Below, piece after piece: positions 1-11,500 of a DNA stretch of 64,000 nucleotides. The translations under genes were made by a program, and so were the position numbers. Each line of letters begins with the position of its first letter. Position 1 is the first letter of the stretch. This stretch comes from Hericium rajendrae (lineage: Eukaryota; Basidiomycota; Agaricomycetes; Russulales; Hericiaceae): assembly GCA_033439255.1 (NCBI GenBank), contig CM065882.1:868001-932000 (forward strand). Reading direction: 5' to 3'. The notes under the pieces are model-generated. The model searched no databases. It saw only the letters and a list, made by a program, of their open reading frames with translations, and was not told where the DNA came from.

Positions 1-1086
1 CTTCTTGGGCTCAAAAGGCATACTTGATTCCGTTGAGTGGGTGCGAGAGATTGAAAGCGGTGAAGCTCGGGCGCCTTCAGTGCTCATAGAAAAGGGTTCA
101 GGGCGCAAAGGTATACCACCTCGAAAGGCGGAAATTCTTAGCGTGGGCAAGGTCTCAACGGACCAATTCTACCTGAACGTTGACGGGGGATGGACCACAA
201 AATACGCCGACAAATACGAACGTGAATTCTGCCGCACTAAAGCGCGGGCAAGGATCGTCAGACCCGACAACGACGTATATGCCTCTGTCTGGGACAACGC
301 CATCGATAATTTATTCTCTCTCATGGACTCCCACCGAGCCCGTAACACCAAAGGCATACAGAACTCGTTAGTCGGTGTGGATACAGAGGGAAAAGTGTAC
401 ATGCCAGTGCGACATTGTGTGTTTGATGTAAGGCCCGCCGCGTCTCTTTGCAGTCTTATCTAACCTTTGTGACATTGGCACCATGCAGAACTATCTGAAT
501 GAAAAGCAATTTCAATCCGCTCGCACGAAACAGGAGGGTGTGTAGATTTATCATACCTTCCCCCTTATAACGTACATGCCGACAGTTCTTTGTCTCAGCA
601 GATTGCCTCGACAACTCTTTACTTATGGAAAATTGGGAGTGCAGGACTGAAGATGCTCAAAACGCTCTGAGAGAGCTCATCGCTTCCAATAAGGATTCCC
701 TAGTTTTACCCAAATATCTTGGACGCGCCATCCCTGTCCATACTGCCGACTTTAACCTTGTCTTGCCGTCCGCATACGAAGAAGTTCTCCGTGGTGCCAC
801 GGTCGTAATCAGCTTCCACATATCACACCAGGCCTTCGAAGTGCCTGATCTCGAGGCGCGGAAGGAACTTAGGAAGCTCAAGTCCATTCCCAAGCCCAAG
901 GACGAACCCAAGATCCTCAAGGACCATTATTTCATGGACATCGTAGGGATCACGGTTCTCGGTGCACCGCCGCCGGAACCGGTATCAGAAGCGACAGAAC
1001 GCGGGTTTGCGCTTCCGCCGTATTTACAAGATTTGAATGGCGGTTCGTCGCAACCTCACAAGAAGATCCGACGGCGACGGGGATAG
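1..1086 (+). CDS. Hypothetical protein, 5' partial (copy A of tandem pair)
   Basis: Function not recognised. Three exons: before 2..427, 489..537 and 599..1086, with GT-AG introns. The frame is open through the left window edge: the first residues read FLGS, aligning with FLGS of the downstream copy about 57 codons into its protein, so the true start lies outside the window. Shared features with copy B are a first-exon segment rich in Trp/Tyr/Asp (FYLNV.G.W, then D..YASVW), a middle exon of exactly 49 nt in both copies, and a last-exon block with NWECR, GATVV..HIS and KDHYF.DI. The C-terminus is basic (KKIRRRRG). The conserved exon phases show the join is right. No signal peptide or catalytic motif is visible. 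Confidence is high that this is a gene, nil on function. Confidence 0.8.
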
Positions 1087-1561
1087 ACGTGCTCTCGTGT
1101 GGCATACCACAAGGTTTGAGTTCGTCGTCATCGCGAGGTGTTTTACATTTCTAAATGCTGATTTGCACGCTGTAGATGTTTTAAGTGGTGTTCAAATTCG
1201 TATTCGCTACTTCTTGTCTTGTCTTTGTTTTTATCAACTGTTACAGATTTCGACGCCGTCGTACCTAAATCCTGATACTGGATCATTGGAAAGGTCATGC
1301 AAATGTTATGCGCTTCGAATACGCTATGTGCTTTCGTTATTTGCTTTTGAACTGGTTATGTGCTTTCGACAGATACCTACTTGGGTTGGATGCGTAGAGG
1401 CTATTATGTGATTACCTTTGCACATGCAATAGTCTTCAGGACTCTGTAGACCGGTGACTATCTGCATAGACATTCAAAGGTGCCGTAGACGCCTTTGAAC
1501 GTCGGACTCGAGGAGGAACTGTGACCGCGCGTGGGAAAACGCGATCACGGGACCGCGTCTA

Positions 1562-2757
1562 ATGTCGAACAATCTGACTGCGGCGATTATCGCAGCATCT
1601 CTTCCTCTCACCACCACCACCACCACCACGTCTCCCATGCGGACCCGTAACGCTACATCTGCACCCTCCAGCGGTCCTGTTGCTTCGCAGACACCATCCC
1701 AGGATGTTTTCAACAGGATATTGCAGTCAGATTATTTCCTTGGCTCGTCGACCCTCCAGAGCAGAGTCAAATGGGTGACAGACAGCAAGCGAGTGTGCAA
1801 ACTCGTCGAGAAGAACTCCGGAAAGAACGGAGAGCCTCCAGAGGAAGCCGAAATATGGTGGATCGGCAAAATTCTACCTGACGATTTCTACCTATATGTC
1901 GAAGGCTGCTGGTCCCCATACTATGGGAGCAAATTCAGCATTCCTCTGGAGCAGAGCAAGGCGCGGGGCTATGTTGCCGAACCTGATGACCCAACTTATG
2001 CATCGGTATGGCGAGACATTGTCAAGGGTGCGAAGGCTCTCGAGAAGTCTCGTCGCACCCCGCTGGCCGAGGACGGAGACAACAGACTGGCCTATGACAT
2101 CGTGGGCGATAAGCACGCGCTGAAGGTCAGATTCTCCGTATTTGAGGTGAGGAATGCTAGTTTTCTGTAGCGTGCCCAAAGCGTGCCCATAATTTAATTC
2201 TTTTCTCAGGAATACGACAATCCCGAGAAATACGAAGAAGCTCGTGCAGAGCAGGAGGGTGAGCACTGGAGATGTTTATAACCGGATCGCGACTGACTCC
2301 CATTCCAGAGAATTGCCCTGAGGATGCTGAGGAACTTCTTATGCAGAACTGGGAGTGCAGGAGACCAGAGACGCAGGATGTTCTCAACGCACTTATTCAA
2401 TCTAACGAGACAGCACCGCCCAACAAGCCGCGCTATCTCGGCCACGCGCTGCCTGTCTGGACTGCCGAGCATACGCGCGTCCTGCCGCGCGATTACGAGT
2501 CGAAGCTCCTCGGGGCAACGGCCGTGTTCGGCGCGCACATTTCCCACAGGACGATGACCGAACGGGACCTGAAAAACCCGGTCCGCAAGGATCATTACTT
2601 CGCGGATATCACGAGTATAATCGTGTTGGACGATGCGCCGCCGGACCCGGTATCGCAGGCGAGGAAGAGAGGGTTTGAAATGCCGCCGCATTTGCTGGAT
2701 GACGAGGAGGAGGAGGAGGAGCCTCTGCGTCGCAGCAAGAGGACCCGGCGAAATTAG
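1562..2757 (+). CDS. Hypothetical protein (copy B of tandem pair)
   Basis: Function not recognised. Model: join(1562..2146, 2210..2258, 2309..2757), 360 aa. Intron phases and the 49-nt middle exon match the partial copy just upstream, so the two are a tandem duplication. The N-terminus has a run of threonines (about residues 20-27) encoded by a CCA/ACC microsatellite, absent from the visible part of copy A. The body repeats the family blocks (DDFYLYVEGCW, YASVW, NWECR, HISH, KDHYFADI). The C-terminus has an acidic run of Glu followed by a basic tail (RRSKRTRR), which could be a nuclear localisation signal (inference). An earlier ATG in frame was not seen. Likely a lineage-restricted Agaricomycete family. 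Confidence 0.82.
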
Positions 2758-3554
2758 AAGCATTGCCCACGGCCCGGAGCACATTGCAGTGATGACCAGC
2801 AAGAGTCAGCTGCGCTGTGCTGGGTATTGTACGATTTCAGGTTCGGAATATGTGTATTTTTTGTTTATGTTTTTGTATTGGATTGGGAGCTACGGTTCTG
2901 TTCTTCATATGGTCACTTACTTACTCTAAATGTACCTCAGGTAATAATCCTTCAATGGCTTCTCGATTTCATGTCTCGTGGATTGTAACATTATTGTTTC
3001 AATGCTTAATTGATAAATTGCTATAAATAAGAGTGTCTGTATGACATCGGGACCCGATCAATACATACTCGATCGCGACACCCACATTTGACCCACATAC
3101 TCAAGTACCCATTAACATTCTCTGAGCAAGTCTTCCGCCTTTTGCTAGTCGTCATAGAACCTTTGACGCAACTCACATGCTTCACGCACTCCACGCCTCA
3201 AGGTGACGCGTCATATTTGACTCCTGCATCCTCCGATCTGCTCCTGACTCAGTTCAAGATGCCGATGACGACAATAATTCGTTCCTTCTCTGTGAGGTGC
3301 ACTTCTTCGCGCACTTCCTGACTCTCGCAATGGGTCAGCTTGAGCGCTAGGCTGATTAAGCAATCTTTCCGTCGCTCAGCGCCATGACTGAGATAGATAA
3401 ATACCGGGCGACGCTCGTGCAGGGCATCGCGTAGCCTTCGCCTTTAGTATCCGAGGAGGTCCCGGTGGGTACTGCAGCTCCATGAAATTGCGATCAGGAA
3501 TGCAATTTGATTCTTCATACAGTTTGACAATAAGCTCAGCGCATGTCAAGCAAG
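2758..3554 (+). promoter_or_regulatory. Intergenic region with AKR1 promoter
   Basis: No gene seen. The right part should carry the promoter of the interrupted reductase AKR1: a TATA-like ATAAATAC lies at about 3396, some 160 bp before the ATG at 3555. The intact paralogue AKR2 has TATAAATAG at the equivalent distance (about 22560 against an ATG at 22728), so the two promoters appear homologous. Confidence 0.5.
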
Positions 3555-3627
3555 ATGACGATCAGCGGCGCGGACATCCCCTACTTCACGCTCAACAATG
3601 GCACCAAGGTCCCTTCCGTAGGCATGG
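3555..3627 (+). pseudogene. Aldo-keto reductase AKR1, 5' fragment of exon 1
   Basis: This is the first exon of an NADPH-dependent aldo-keto reductase, encoding [16 protein letters not shown] and ending GMG, nearly identical to exon 1 of AKR2 at 22728. An in-frame ATG four codons upstream (3543) is an alternative start. The exon is broken after GGCATGG at 3627 by the 16.9-kb transposon, one base before the normal exon end. The rest of the gene resumes at 20507. As it stands, transcription would have to cross the whole element, so the gene is presumed dead. Confidence 0.9.
3625..3627. repeat. Target-site duplication (left), TGG
   Basis: TGG precedes the CACTG terminus and is repeated at 20507..20509 after the CAGTG terminus. 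Removing the element and one TGG restores the GGCATGGGG string found in AKR2 and AKR4. A 3-bp duplication is typical of CACTA (CMC/EnSpm) elements. Confidence 0.9.
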
Positions 3628-4700
3628 CACTGGGTGCAGATTTTAATAACTGGTGACGAGATACTGAGAAATTATCAAATACAAAGTATTACATTTCTTT
3701 TGATAACTGGCACCACAATATCAAAAAAACAACAGAAACTTCTTTTCAATAGTTAGAGCTTAACTATGAAATGAAAAGTTTGACTTTGATTCTCATAGTA
3801 TCACAATATCAACACAATATTGAGCTCAATATATTGCACTGGCCTATGAAAGAGCTTTTTTTAAATACTTTTTACAATTGCTTTACAACTTCAACATCAT
3901 TTTTTTCTTAATAACAAATACAATGCTATACTAATACTAGGGCTAGATTATGATTAACAATATTACATATATCATTTTGATACATATCATATAACTGGAC
4001 ATGAAAATTTAAAATAATCTTCAGCTATCATATTTGTACCTTTTCAATGTTTTCTCAATATCTGAATATCAAGTATAACAAAAATCTTGAAAAAATCTTT
4101 TAAACAAGCTATAAGAAGAATGTTGAAGATATTATAGTATAAATAAGACAATATTAAAATGAAAGTTGAAACATCATTTTAATACTGGTGACCAGTTACA
4201 AAGATAAAATTTTGAATTTTATACAAATTTCTAAGACAAAGTATCAGCATGAAATTGAAAACATATTATGATGTTATTAAAAACAAATGAAAACTATATG
4301 AAGAAGAAATAAAAAGACATTCTAAGTATTATTAAAAATAAATTGAAAGATTAACAGAAGAATATTGATATTTGCAACTTTACAGTATTATGTTCTGCAA
4401 TTCTGTAGTGCTAAACTATATAATTTGATTACATTATATTTTACAATGCTATATTATATTGCAGTGCTACAAGATACACTATGGCAGTGCTATATTATGT
4501 AGTGCAAAAATGCTGTATCATACAGTGCTACAGTTGTACAGTAATTCAATGTGCAATAATACATAATTATTATCTTACAATACTGCATCATACAGTCCTG
4601 CAATGTTAAATTGTACAGTCTTATAGTGCTGCTTTATGCAGTGCTGCTGTGCCACTTTGTGCAGTCCCGCACTGCCACTTTGTGCAGTCCTGCACTGCCA
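3628..4700 (+). repeat. Left terminal inverted repeat
   Basis: About 1.07 kb, very AT-rich, matching the reverse complement of 19434..20506 with almost no differences; one seen is A at about 4200 against G in the right copy. It contains repeats of a TAACTGG motif near the tip (3647, 3704) and the odd palindrome ACTGGTGACCAGT at 4184..4196, likely transposase-binding sites by analogy with CACTA subterminal repeats. No coding potential. Confidence 0.88.
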
Positions 4701-5856
4701 CTTTGTACAGTCCTGCACTGCCACTTTGTGCAGTCCTGCACTGCCACTTTGTGCAGTCCTGTACTGCCACTTTGTGCAGTCCTGCACTGCAGCTTTGTGC
4801 AGTCCTGCACTCCTGCTTTGCACAGTCCTGCAGTCCTGCACTGCAGCTTTGCACAGTCCTGCACTGCCACTTTGCACAGTCTCACAGTCCTGCACTGCAG
4901 CTTTGCGCAGTCTTGCAGTGCAGCTTTGTGCAGTCCTGCACTGCTGCTTTGCACAGTCTTGCAGTCCTGCACTGCAGCTTTGTGCAGTCCTGCAGTGCAG
5001 CCTTGTACAGTTCTGCACTGTAGCTTTGCCCAGTCTTGTACTGCAGCTTTGTGCAGTCCTACACTGTCACTTTGTGCAGTCCTGCAGTCCTGCACTGCAG
5101 CTTTGTGCAGTCCTGCAGTGCCACTTTGTGCAGTCCTGCAGTCTTGCAGTGCAGCTTTGCACAGTCTTGCAGTACAGCTTTGCGTAATCCTGCACTGCAG
5201 CTTTGCACAGTGCTGCATTGCAGTTTTGCACAGTCTTGCAATGCTGCTTTGTACAGTCTCGCAGTGCTGCTTTTCGCTTTGCACAGTCCTGCAGTGCTGC
5301 TTTGCACAGTCCTGCAGTGCAGCTTTGTGCAGTCCTGCACTACCACTTTGCGCAGTTCTGCACTGCCACTTTGCACAGTCCTGCAGTCCTGCAGTACAGC
5401 TTTGTACAGTCTTGCAGTGTAGCTTTGTGAGTCCTGCACTGCAGCTTTGTGTGGTCCTGCACTGCTGCTTTGTGCAGTCCTGCAGTACTGCTTTGTGCAG
5501 TCCTACACTGTCACTTTGCACAGTCTCACAGTCCTGCAGTGCAGCTTTGTACAGTCCTGCACTGCAGCTTTGCGCAGTCCTGCACTGCAGCTTTGTGCAG
5601 TTCTACACTGCAGCTTTGTGCAGTTCTACACTGTAGCTTTGCGCAGTCCTGTAGTGTTGCTTTGCACAGTCCTTCACTGCAGCTTTGTGCAGTTCTACAC
5701 TGTGGCTTTACGTAGTCCTGTAGTGTTGCTTTGCACAGTTCTACACTGTGGCTTTGTGCAATCCTGCAGTGCAGCTTTGCGTAGTCCTGCAGTGCTGCTT
5801 TGCACAGTCTGGCAGTCCTGCAGTGCAGCTTTGTGTAGTCTTGCAGTGTAGCTTTG
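4701..5856 (+). repeat. Subterminal 23-bp tandem array, left arm part 1
   Basis: Degenerate tandem repeats of roughly CACTTTGTGCAGTCCTGCACTGC, period 23 bp with some longer 32-bp units where GCAGTCCT is doubled. Because 23 is not a multiple of three, every three units give a 69-nt frame-neutral cycle, and stops are rare in all six frames. The array continues at 12954 after the inserted gypsy element. The right arm carries the same array inverted. Confidence 0.92.
5852..5856. repeat. Gypsy target-site duplication (left), CTTTG
   Basis: CTTTG just before the 5' LTR is repeated at 12954..12958 just after the 3' LTR. A 5-bp duplication is normal for Ty3/gypsy integrases and proves insertion into the 23-bp array. 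Confidence 0.9.
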
Positions 5857-6279
5857 TGTCACGGATCGCTCCATTTGTCTCCGCCTTCTTCTCTGCCATC
5901 AAGGCATCGCGTCGGTCATGTGCTCCAGCAGCCCCATCACATGTTCACTTCCTCACATGACCTGGGGCTATCCTTCACCCATGCCCTTGTTCCCCTTTGG
6001 GACATCCTATTGTTCTCCCTCCCATTGTTCTCCTTTTGGCCACCATTGTTCTCACTCTATTGTTCGACCCGTTATGGTGTCCATTGTTCTTTTCCCATTG
6101 TCGTCCCAGTACTTATAGGCTCCCTGTCGCTCGCCTATTTCCCTAGATTGTCCATTTCGTCTGTACCGTACTGTACCTCCAATACAGGTCACTGCGCTGC
6201 TAGTCGCTCTCTGCTCTCTCGCTCCCATCATCGCTGGTGACTTGGGTGGTTCTCTGCTGTCTACAACCGAGTCTTGACA
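5857..6279 (+). repeat. 5' LTR
   Basis: 423 bp, starting TGTCACGGATC and ending GTCTTGACA. It differs from the 3' LTR at four sites, all transitions in a CpG context. Five copies of ATTGTTC lie within about 80 bp (6009, 6024, 6045, 6059, 6083), and a TTATAG core-promoter-like string follows at about 6114, consistent with a U3 promoter. Confidence 0.95.
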
Positions 6280-7515
6280 CCTGGACAATCTCTCATACAC
6301 CCGCCTCACCTCCCTACTATCGCCCATCATACCTTTCTTCTTTGAACCCTTCACCGCCGACATCTTCACCGAATCCCGACATCCATTCCATCAACCTCAT
6401 CTCCCCTTTCCCATCGCCAACACCATCGAGGGTAGTGCACTCATCCCCCTCCTCCGCTATTGTGCTGTGAAGCGTTGGGAAGCCGAAGGAGTTTGGTTTC
6501 GACTGAGGTCGTGGAAATCACGTGCAGGTGCTATCTCCATTGCCTTATACGTTCGAATTCGAGTTTCCTTTGACGTCGACTTGCAAGAATTCACGTTCGG
6601 TGCCTCGGATATCGCTTACCACTGTCGCCAACCCAACCGAGGATCCCCTGCAAGTATCCTACCATCGACCTCGTTCCCCTTTTGCACACTAGGTCTCTTC
6701 ACCCCCGAACCCTCACCTGAGCCTGTGTGGGCCAGAGAACGCCTTGGCCACCGATTCCTCAGAAACCCGTACTCGGACCCCCTGTACCCTCGTGCTCTTG
6801 GTCGTCGCCCAGTTGTGGCTGACTTCTTCTAGACCTCACCATTGATCCCACCGACCCCCGTTTCCAGACCACAGAACCATACCCACTCGGCGTCTTCGCC
6901 TCGCTCGACGAATACTTCATCTACACCCTTTCTGGCATCGTTCGAATAGACTTCGTCACTCCGGACGAGGACGACGACGGTCCCGCACAGTGGTACTTCG
7001 CCGATCATGACGACCAGGCAGACCTCGAGCTTAACGACTTCGACGTCGCAGCTACAGAACACCGTCGCCAACACCCCGCTACCCCGCCGCTTCCCACCGT
7101 CGCCCTTCCTAGTGCAGATTCTCCCCCTGCTCGCACCACCCCACTTGTCGTTCCCCCAGGTATTACCTTCAACCCGGTAACCAACAACTACTACGCATAC
7201 CGCTCCGACACCAATCGGCTTGTAGTCAGTTGGAGACCCAGCCTCGTAGAAGAAAGTGACCTGTGGTTTTGGCAGGCCAGTACCCTCTTCTTAACCACTG
7301 CAGAACTCGCACTCTCTCAAGCAGTTATAGAGAATCTCGCTCAGCAACAAGCTACCCACCTCGATACCCTTCGGGCACCACCACCACCTGTTTCGACGCC
7401 TACCCCAGTACCAGTCCCCTCACCTGCTCCACCCGTTGCCGCTGTTGCATCGACATCCACCGTCAACGTCAAACCAACCATTGCCACAGCCCCCCCTGTT
7501 CAGCCATCCATCGAC
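6280..7515 (+). other. Retroelement leader and probable gag N-terminal region
   Basis: Directly follows the 5' LTR. A tRNA primer-binding site was not identified; only TGG followed by no recognised tRNA 3' match is seen near 6282. The gag reading frame has no stop back to 6823 and reads as acidic, Pro-rich protein (FVTPDEDDDGPAQWYFADHD and later a PPPPVSTPTP stretch) but has no ATG before 7516. The N-terminus of gag therefore either starts in another frame at a lesion, or translation starts at 7516. Confidence 0.5.
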
Positions 7516-8505
7516 ATGTCCAACCCTGAGATCGGCGTCAAACCTGCTCCCTTTGAGGGAGATCGTTCCAAGTCCAAGGAATTCCAGCTGCGTATTCGCT
7601 TATTCCTTCGCGCCAACTCTACCCGGTATAAAGATGATACCGCCCAGATCTCCCTCTTCCTCGACCTCTGCCAGGGCCCTATCGCCGGCCAGTGGGCCAC
7701 CCAGCGCGTCGAGGAGATCCTTGAGGATGACGATCTCATGGCTGCAAAAACATCTCCAGCTCATGTTCCCCGTTACGCCAACCTCACCGCCCTTCGAACT
7801 CGCTTCAACTTGGACTTCTCTCCCCTTGACGACTCCAAGGATGCCTCCCATGCTATCCAGACCCTCCAGATGGGTACGCGCCCGGTAGTCGACTACATCA
7901 CCGAGTTTGAGTCCTTCGCCCCTCGCACCGGCTACAATGACGTGGCCCTGATCGACTGGTTCCTGCATGGCCTCAACAGCGCCCTGCGTGATGATTGCCA
8001 GCGCAGCTACCCCACGCCCACCACCCTGGCTGAGTGGAAGGCGCGGGCCCGTGACAGGAATGCTGCCTACCTCATGCGCACCCGGTTCCAGAGTCCCCGC
8101 CCTACAACTGGGCACACCCCGGTGAGCACTCGCTCCCCTCAGTCCAGATCTACTGGCCGATCCCGCACAGTCGCTGCTACAGGTGCCCCACTGTCCAAAC
8201 TCTCGGAGCCTGACCGTGAGCGCCTCAGGCGTGAGGGCGGTTGCTTCCGCTGCCGCCAGAAGGGCCATGGCTTCCGCGACTGCCCCCTCAATGCCGACTC
8301 CAACCCCCGTGCCCCAACCCCTCGTGTCCGAGCGCTAGAAACCGGCTCTGCCCCGGGAGTAGCTCCAGAAGATGCAGCCGCCGCCCTCGCTGTCCCCGCC
8401 ATCAACAGGTCCATCGCCGACTTATCGTCGCAGTTGAAGGACTTGAGCGAGGAAGAGAGGGAAGAGGCAAAGGCTGCATTAAAAGATATGGTTGAGGGTT
8501 TTTAA
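7516..8505 (+). CDS. Gag polyprotein of the gypsy element
   Basis: The nucleocapsid/capsid protein packages element RNA into virus-like particles in the cytoplasm. The 329-aa frame shows a retrotransposon Gag domain (residues about 20-175, ending in the WKARARDRNAAYL segment) and one zinc knuckle of the CX2CX4HX4C type (CFRCRQKGHGFRDC, about residues 242-255). A Ser/Thr/Arg-rich linker precedes the knuckle. The ATG at 7516 is the first in frame, but the frame is open back to 6823, so the true N-terminus may lie upstream. The stop at 8503..8505 directly follows a slippery heptamer that leads into pol. Confidence 0.9.
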   Translation: MSNPEIGVKPAPFEGDRSKSKEFQLRIRLFLRANSTRYKDDTAQISLFLDLCQGPIAGQWATQRVEEILEDDDLMAAKTSPAHVPRYANLTALRTRFNLDFSPLDDSKDASHAIQTLQMGTRPVVDYITEFESFAPRTGYNDVALIDWFLHGLNSALRDDCQRSYPTPTTLAEWKARARDRNAAYLMRTRFQSPRPTTGHTPVSTRSPQSRSTGRSRTVAATGAPLSKLSEPDRERLRREGGCFRCRQKGHGFRDCPLNADSNPRAPTPRVRALETGSAPGVAPEDAAAALAVPAINRSIADLSSQLKDLSEEEREEAKAALKDMVEGF

Positions 8506-8537
8506 AGCGCCCCCCAGTCACGTCGTCCGTGGGTGGC
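8496..8537 (+). promoter_or_regulatory. Predicted -1 ribosomal frameshift site, gag to pol
   Basis: The heptamer GGGTTTT (8496..8502) is in the right phase for the X XXY YYZ pattern in the gag frame and abuts the gag TAA. A -1 slip puts the ribosome exactly in the protease frame, which is open from 8502. Six bases downstream, 8509..8516 (GCCCCCCA) can pair with 8530..8537 (TGGGTGGC) with one mismatch around a 13-nt loop. Heptamer, spacer and stem match the usual layout of -1 signals; use in vivo is inferred. Confidence 0.6.
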
Positions 8538-11500
8538 AAGAAACATTTCTTTGATCCGTTGAATCACTTCTCTGTACTATCCGACCCCTGTGAGCAATCG
8601 TATCCATCGTCTTTGCGCATGTCCGCTATCACACCCAACCGTCAGACACCGTCCATTACGCTCCAGGCCAAGATTATCACTGCCCCGATCAAGAAACAAA
8701 TCGACGCTGAGGCACTTCTCGATAGTGGTGCAGAAGGCATCATTATGCACCCCGAGTTTGCCAAGAAACACCAGTTCCCCCTCAAGAAACTCCCTAAACC
8801 CTTTCCCGTTCGCAACGTGGACAACTCCGAAAACATCATGGGCTGGGTCCGCTATTCCGTCAACCAGAACACCGCATTTACGCCAAGGACTCGACGTCCT
8901 TCCATGAGGAAACAGCTGAGTTCTATCTCGTTGATATTGGCGACTATGACATTATCCTTGGGACCGATTGGTTACAGGAACACAACCCTGAAATTGATTG
9001 GGTCTCTCGTCGTGTTGACATGACTCGCTGCCCTCCCTCTTGCACCCTGAATAAGCCCCCGGTCAAAAACCTGTCCACTCGCTCAGAACGCCGCCAATCA
9101 GCCCCTCGTCCACCAGTCCTCAGTACCGCTGCTGTACTGCTCCCCCCACCTTGCCCCCCTCCATTGCTCCCACTGCCCCCGCCATTTGTTCCTGCCCCAC
9201 TTCCCAAATACGTGATCCCTGCTCGCCGAGTCCAAGGTGTCCGTCTTCGCCGCATCCACCTGTCCAAAGTCCCTGCACGTCTGTTTACCGAGGATGATGA
9301 CCCGCGACCTAACGTCGATGATGACTGGGTTGAAGAGGGTCTTCGCCTAGCTGGTGTTCTCCCTGACTGGGACACACCACCCCCTCCAGATGACGACCCA
9401 GACTACCAACATACCATCCGTATCCGTCGCTCTTTCACCAATGCTCAGAAACTGGCTGAGCGTGTGGCCGCCCATGTTGCGGAGAAGTCCTTTGCTGAGA
9501 TGGTTCCCCCTCAGTACCAGGATTTCCAACCCGTCTTCGATGAGGAATCCTCCCATCGCCTTCCTGAACGTCGCCCTTGGGATCACGCCATCGACCTGAA
9601 AGATGGTTTTGAACCCCGTTCATGCAAGGTCTATCCCATGGCTCCCACTGAGCAGGAGGACCTCGATTCGTTCCTTGATGACCAGGTCAAAAAAGGCTAC
9701 ATCCGTCCTTCCAAATCCCCTATGGCGAGTCCCTTCTTCTTTATCAAGAAAAAAGATGGAAAACTACGCCCCGTCCAGGACTATCGCACCCTCAACAAGG
9801 GCACCATCAAGAATGAATATCCCCTGCCCCTCATCTCTGAACTCGTTGACAAGCTCAAGGGTGCCAAAGTCTTCTCCAAGATGGACGTTCGTTGGGGTTA
9901 CAACAACGTTCGCATCAAGGAGGGCGACGAATGGAAAGCCGCCTTCAAAACCAACCGCGGTCTCTTTGAACCCCTGGTGATGTTTTTTGGTCTTACAAAC
10001 TCCCCTGCCACGTTCCAAGGAATGATGAATGAACTTTTCAAGGATCTCATCGACACAGGCAAAGTCGTCATCTACATGGACGATATCCTCATTTTCACCG
10101 AAACCCTCGAAGAACATCGCGACCTTGTGCGCAAGGTCCTCCAACGCCTCCAGGACAATGACCTCTTCCTCAAACCAGAGAAGTGCTCTTTCGAGCAGCC
10201 CTCCGTTGAGTTCCTCGGTCTCATCGTCTCCCATAACACGCTTGCCATGGACCCCGTCAAGGTTGCAGGCATCGCTGAATGGCCTGCCCCCCGTAACGTC
10301 AAGGATGTCCAGTCCTTTGTTGGCTTTGGCAACTTCTATCGACGCTTCATCCAGGACTTCTCCAAAGTCGCCCGTCCCATGTTTGACCTTACCAAGAAAG
10401 ACCATCCTTGGGCCTGGTCTGCTGAATGTCAACATGCCTTTGAGGCTCTTAAAGCTGCGTTCACCTCGTCCCCAGTCCTTATCATGCCTGACCCGTCCAA
10501 ACCCTACTTGGTTGAGGTCGATGCCTCAGACTATGCCACAGGAGGTATCCTATCCCAGCGCGGGGAGGACGAGCAATGGCACCCTGTTGCTTACATCTCC
10601 AAGGCCTTCACTGCCCCTGAATGCAACTACGACATTTATGACAAGGAACTCCTGGCCATCATCCGTGCCCTCGAAGCCTGGCGGCACTACCTGGAAGGCT
10701 CTCCCCATACTGTGGAGATCTGGACCGACCATAAGAACCTGGAATACTTCAAGTCTGCCCAAAAGCTGAGTCGTCGTCAGGCTCGCTGGGCTCTCTTCCT
10801 CACTCGTTTCGACTTCACCTTGATCCACAAACCCAGTATTCATCACCGGCCAGATGCCATGTCGAGACGACCTGACCATAGAGAGGGGGTGGACGACGAC
10901 AACTCAGATCGTGTCCTCCTCGACCCCAAGTACTTCCAGATTCGTGCTACACGTCCAGCCGCTGTCAAGTCCATTGGCAATGCTGATCTTCGCCAACGCA
11001 TTCGCAATGCCAAGACCAAGGATATTGAGGTCGTTCAAGCCCTTGACGTGATCCTGAACAACGGTCCTCGCTCCCTCGTCAAGAACCTCCAAGAATGGAA
11101 CTACGAGGATGGCCTCATCCTCTTTCGTGGCAAAGTCTACATCCCTGCTGACAAGGACCTTCGGCGAGATATCGTCAAGCTGCATCATGACACTCCCATG
11201 GCTGGTCACCCCGGACGCTACAAGACCTATGAGCTCCTCAGTTGCAACTACTGGTGGCCCGGTATGTCTGTCTTCGTTCGTGATTATGTCAATGGCTGTG
11301 CTACCTGCCAGGCCACCAAGGTTCAAAATCACCGCCCCCATGTTGAAACAATCCCCAATGCCATCCCTACCCGTCCCTTCCAAGACATTACCTCAGACTT
11401 CATCGTCAAACTCCCAGAATGCCAAGGCTATGACTCCATCAATGTGGTCGTCGACCGTTTTACAAAGCACGTCTCCTTCACTCCTTGTAACGAGACCATT

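Noticed and set aside
4575-5851. Long Cys/Leu- or Gln/Lys-rich ORFs (up to 341 aa) on both strands
   Set aside because: They come from the 23-bp array, which lacks stops in most frames; the peptide repeats every 23 residues because three units make 69 nt. No start context, introns or homologue.
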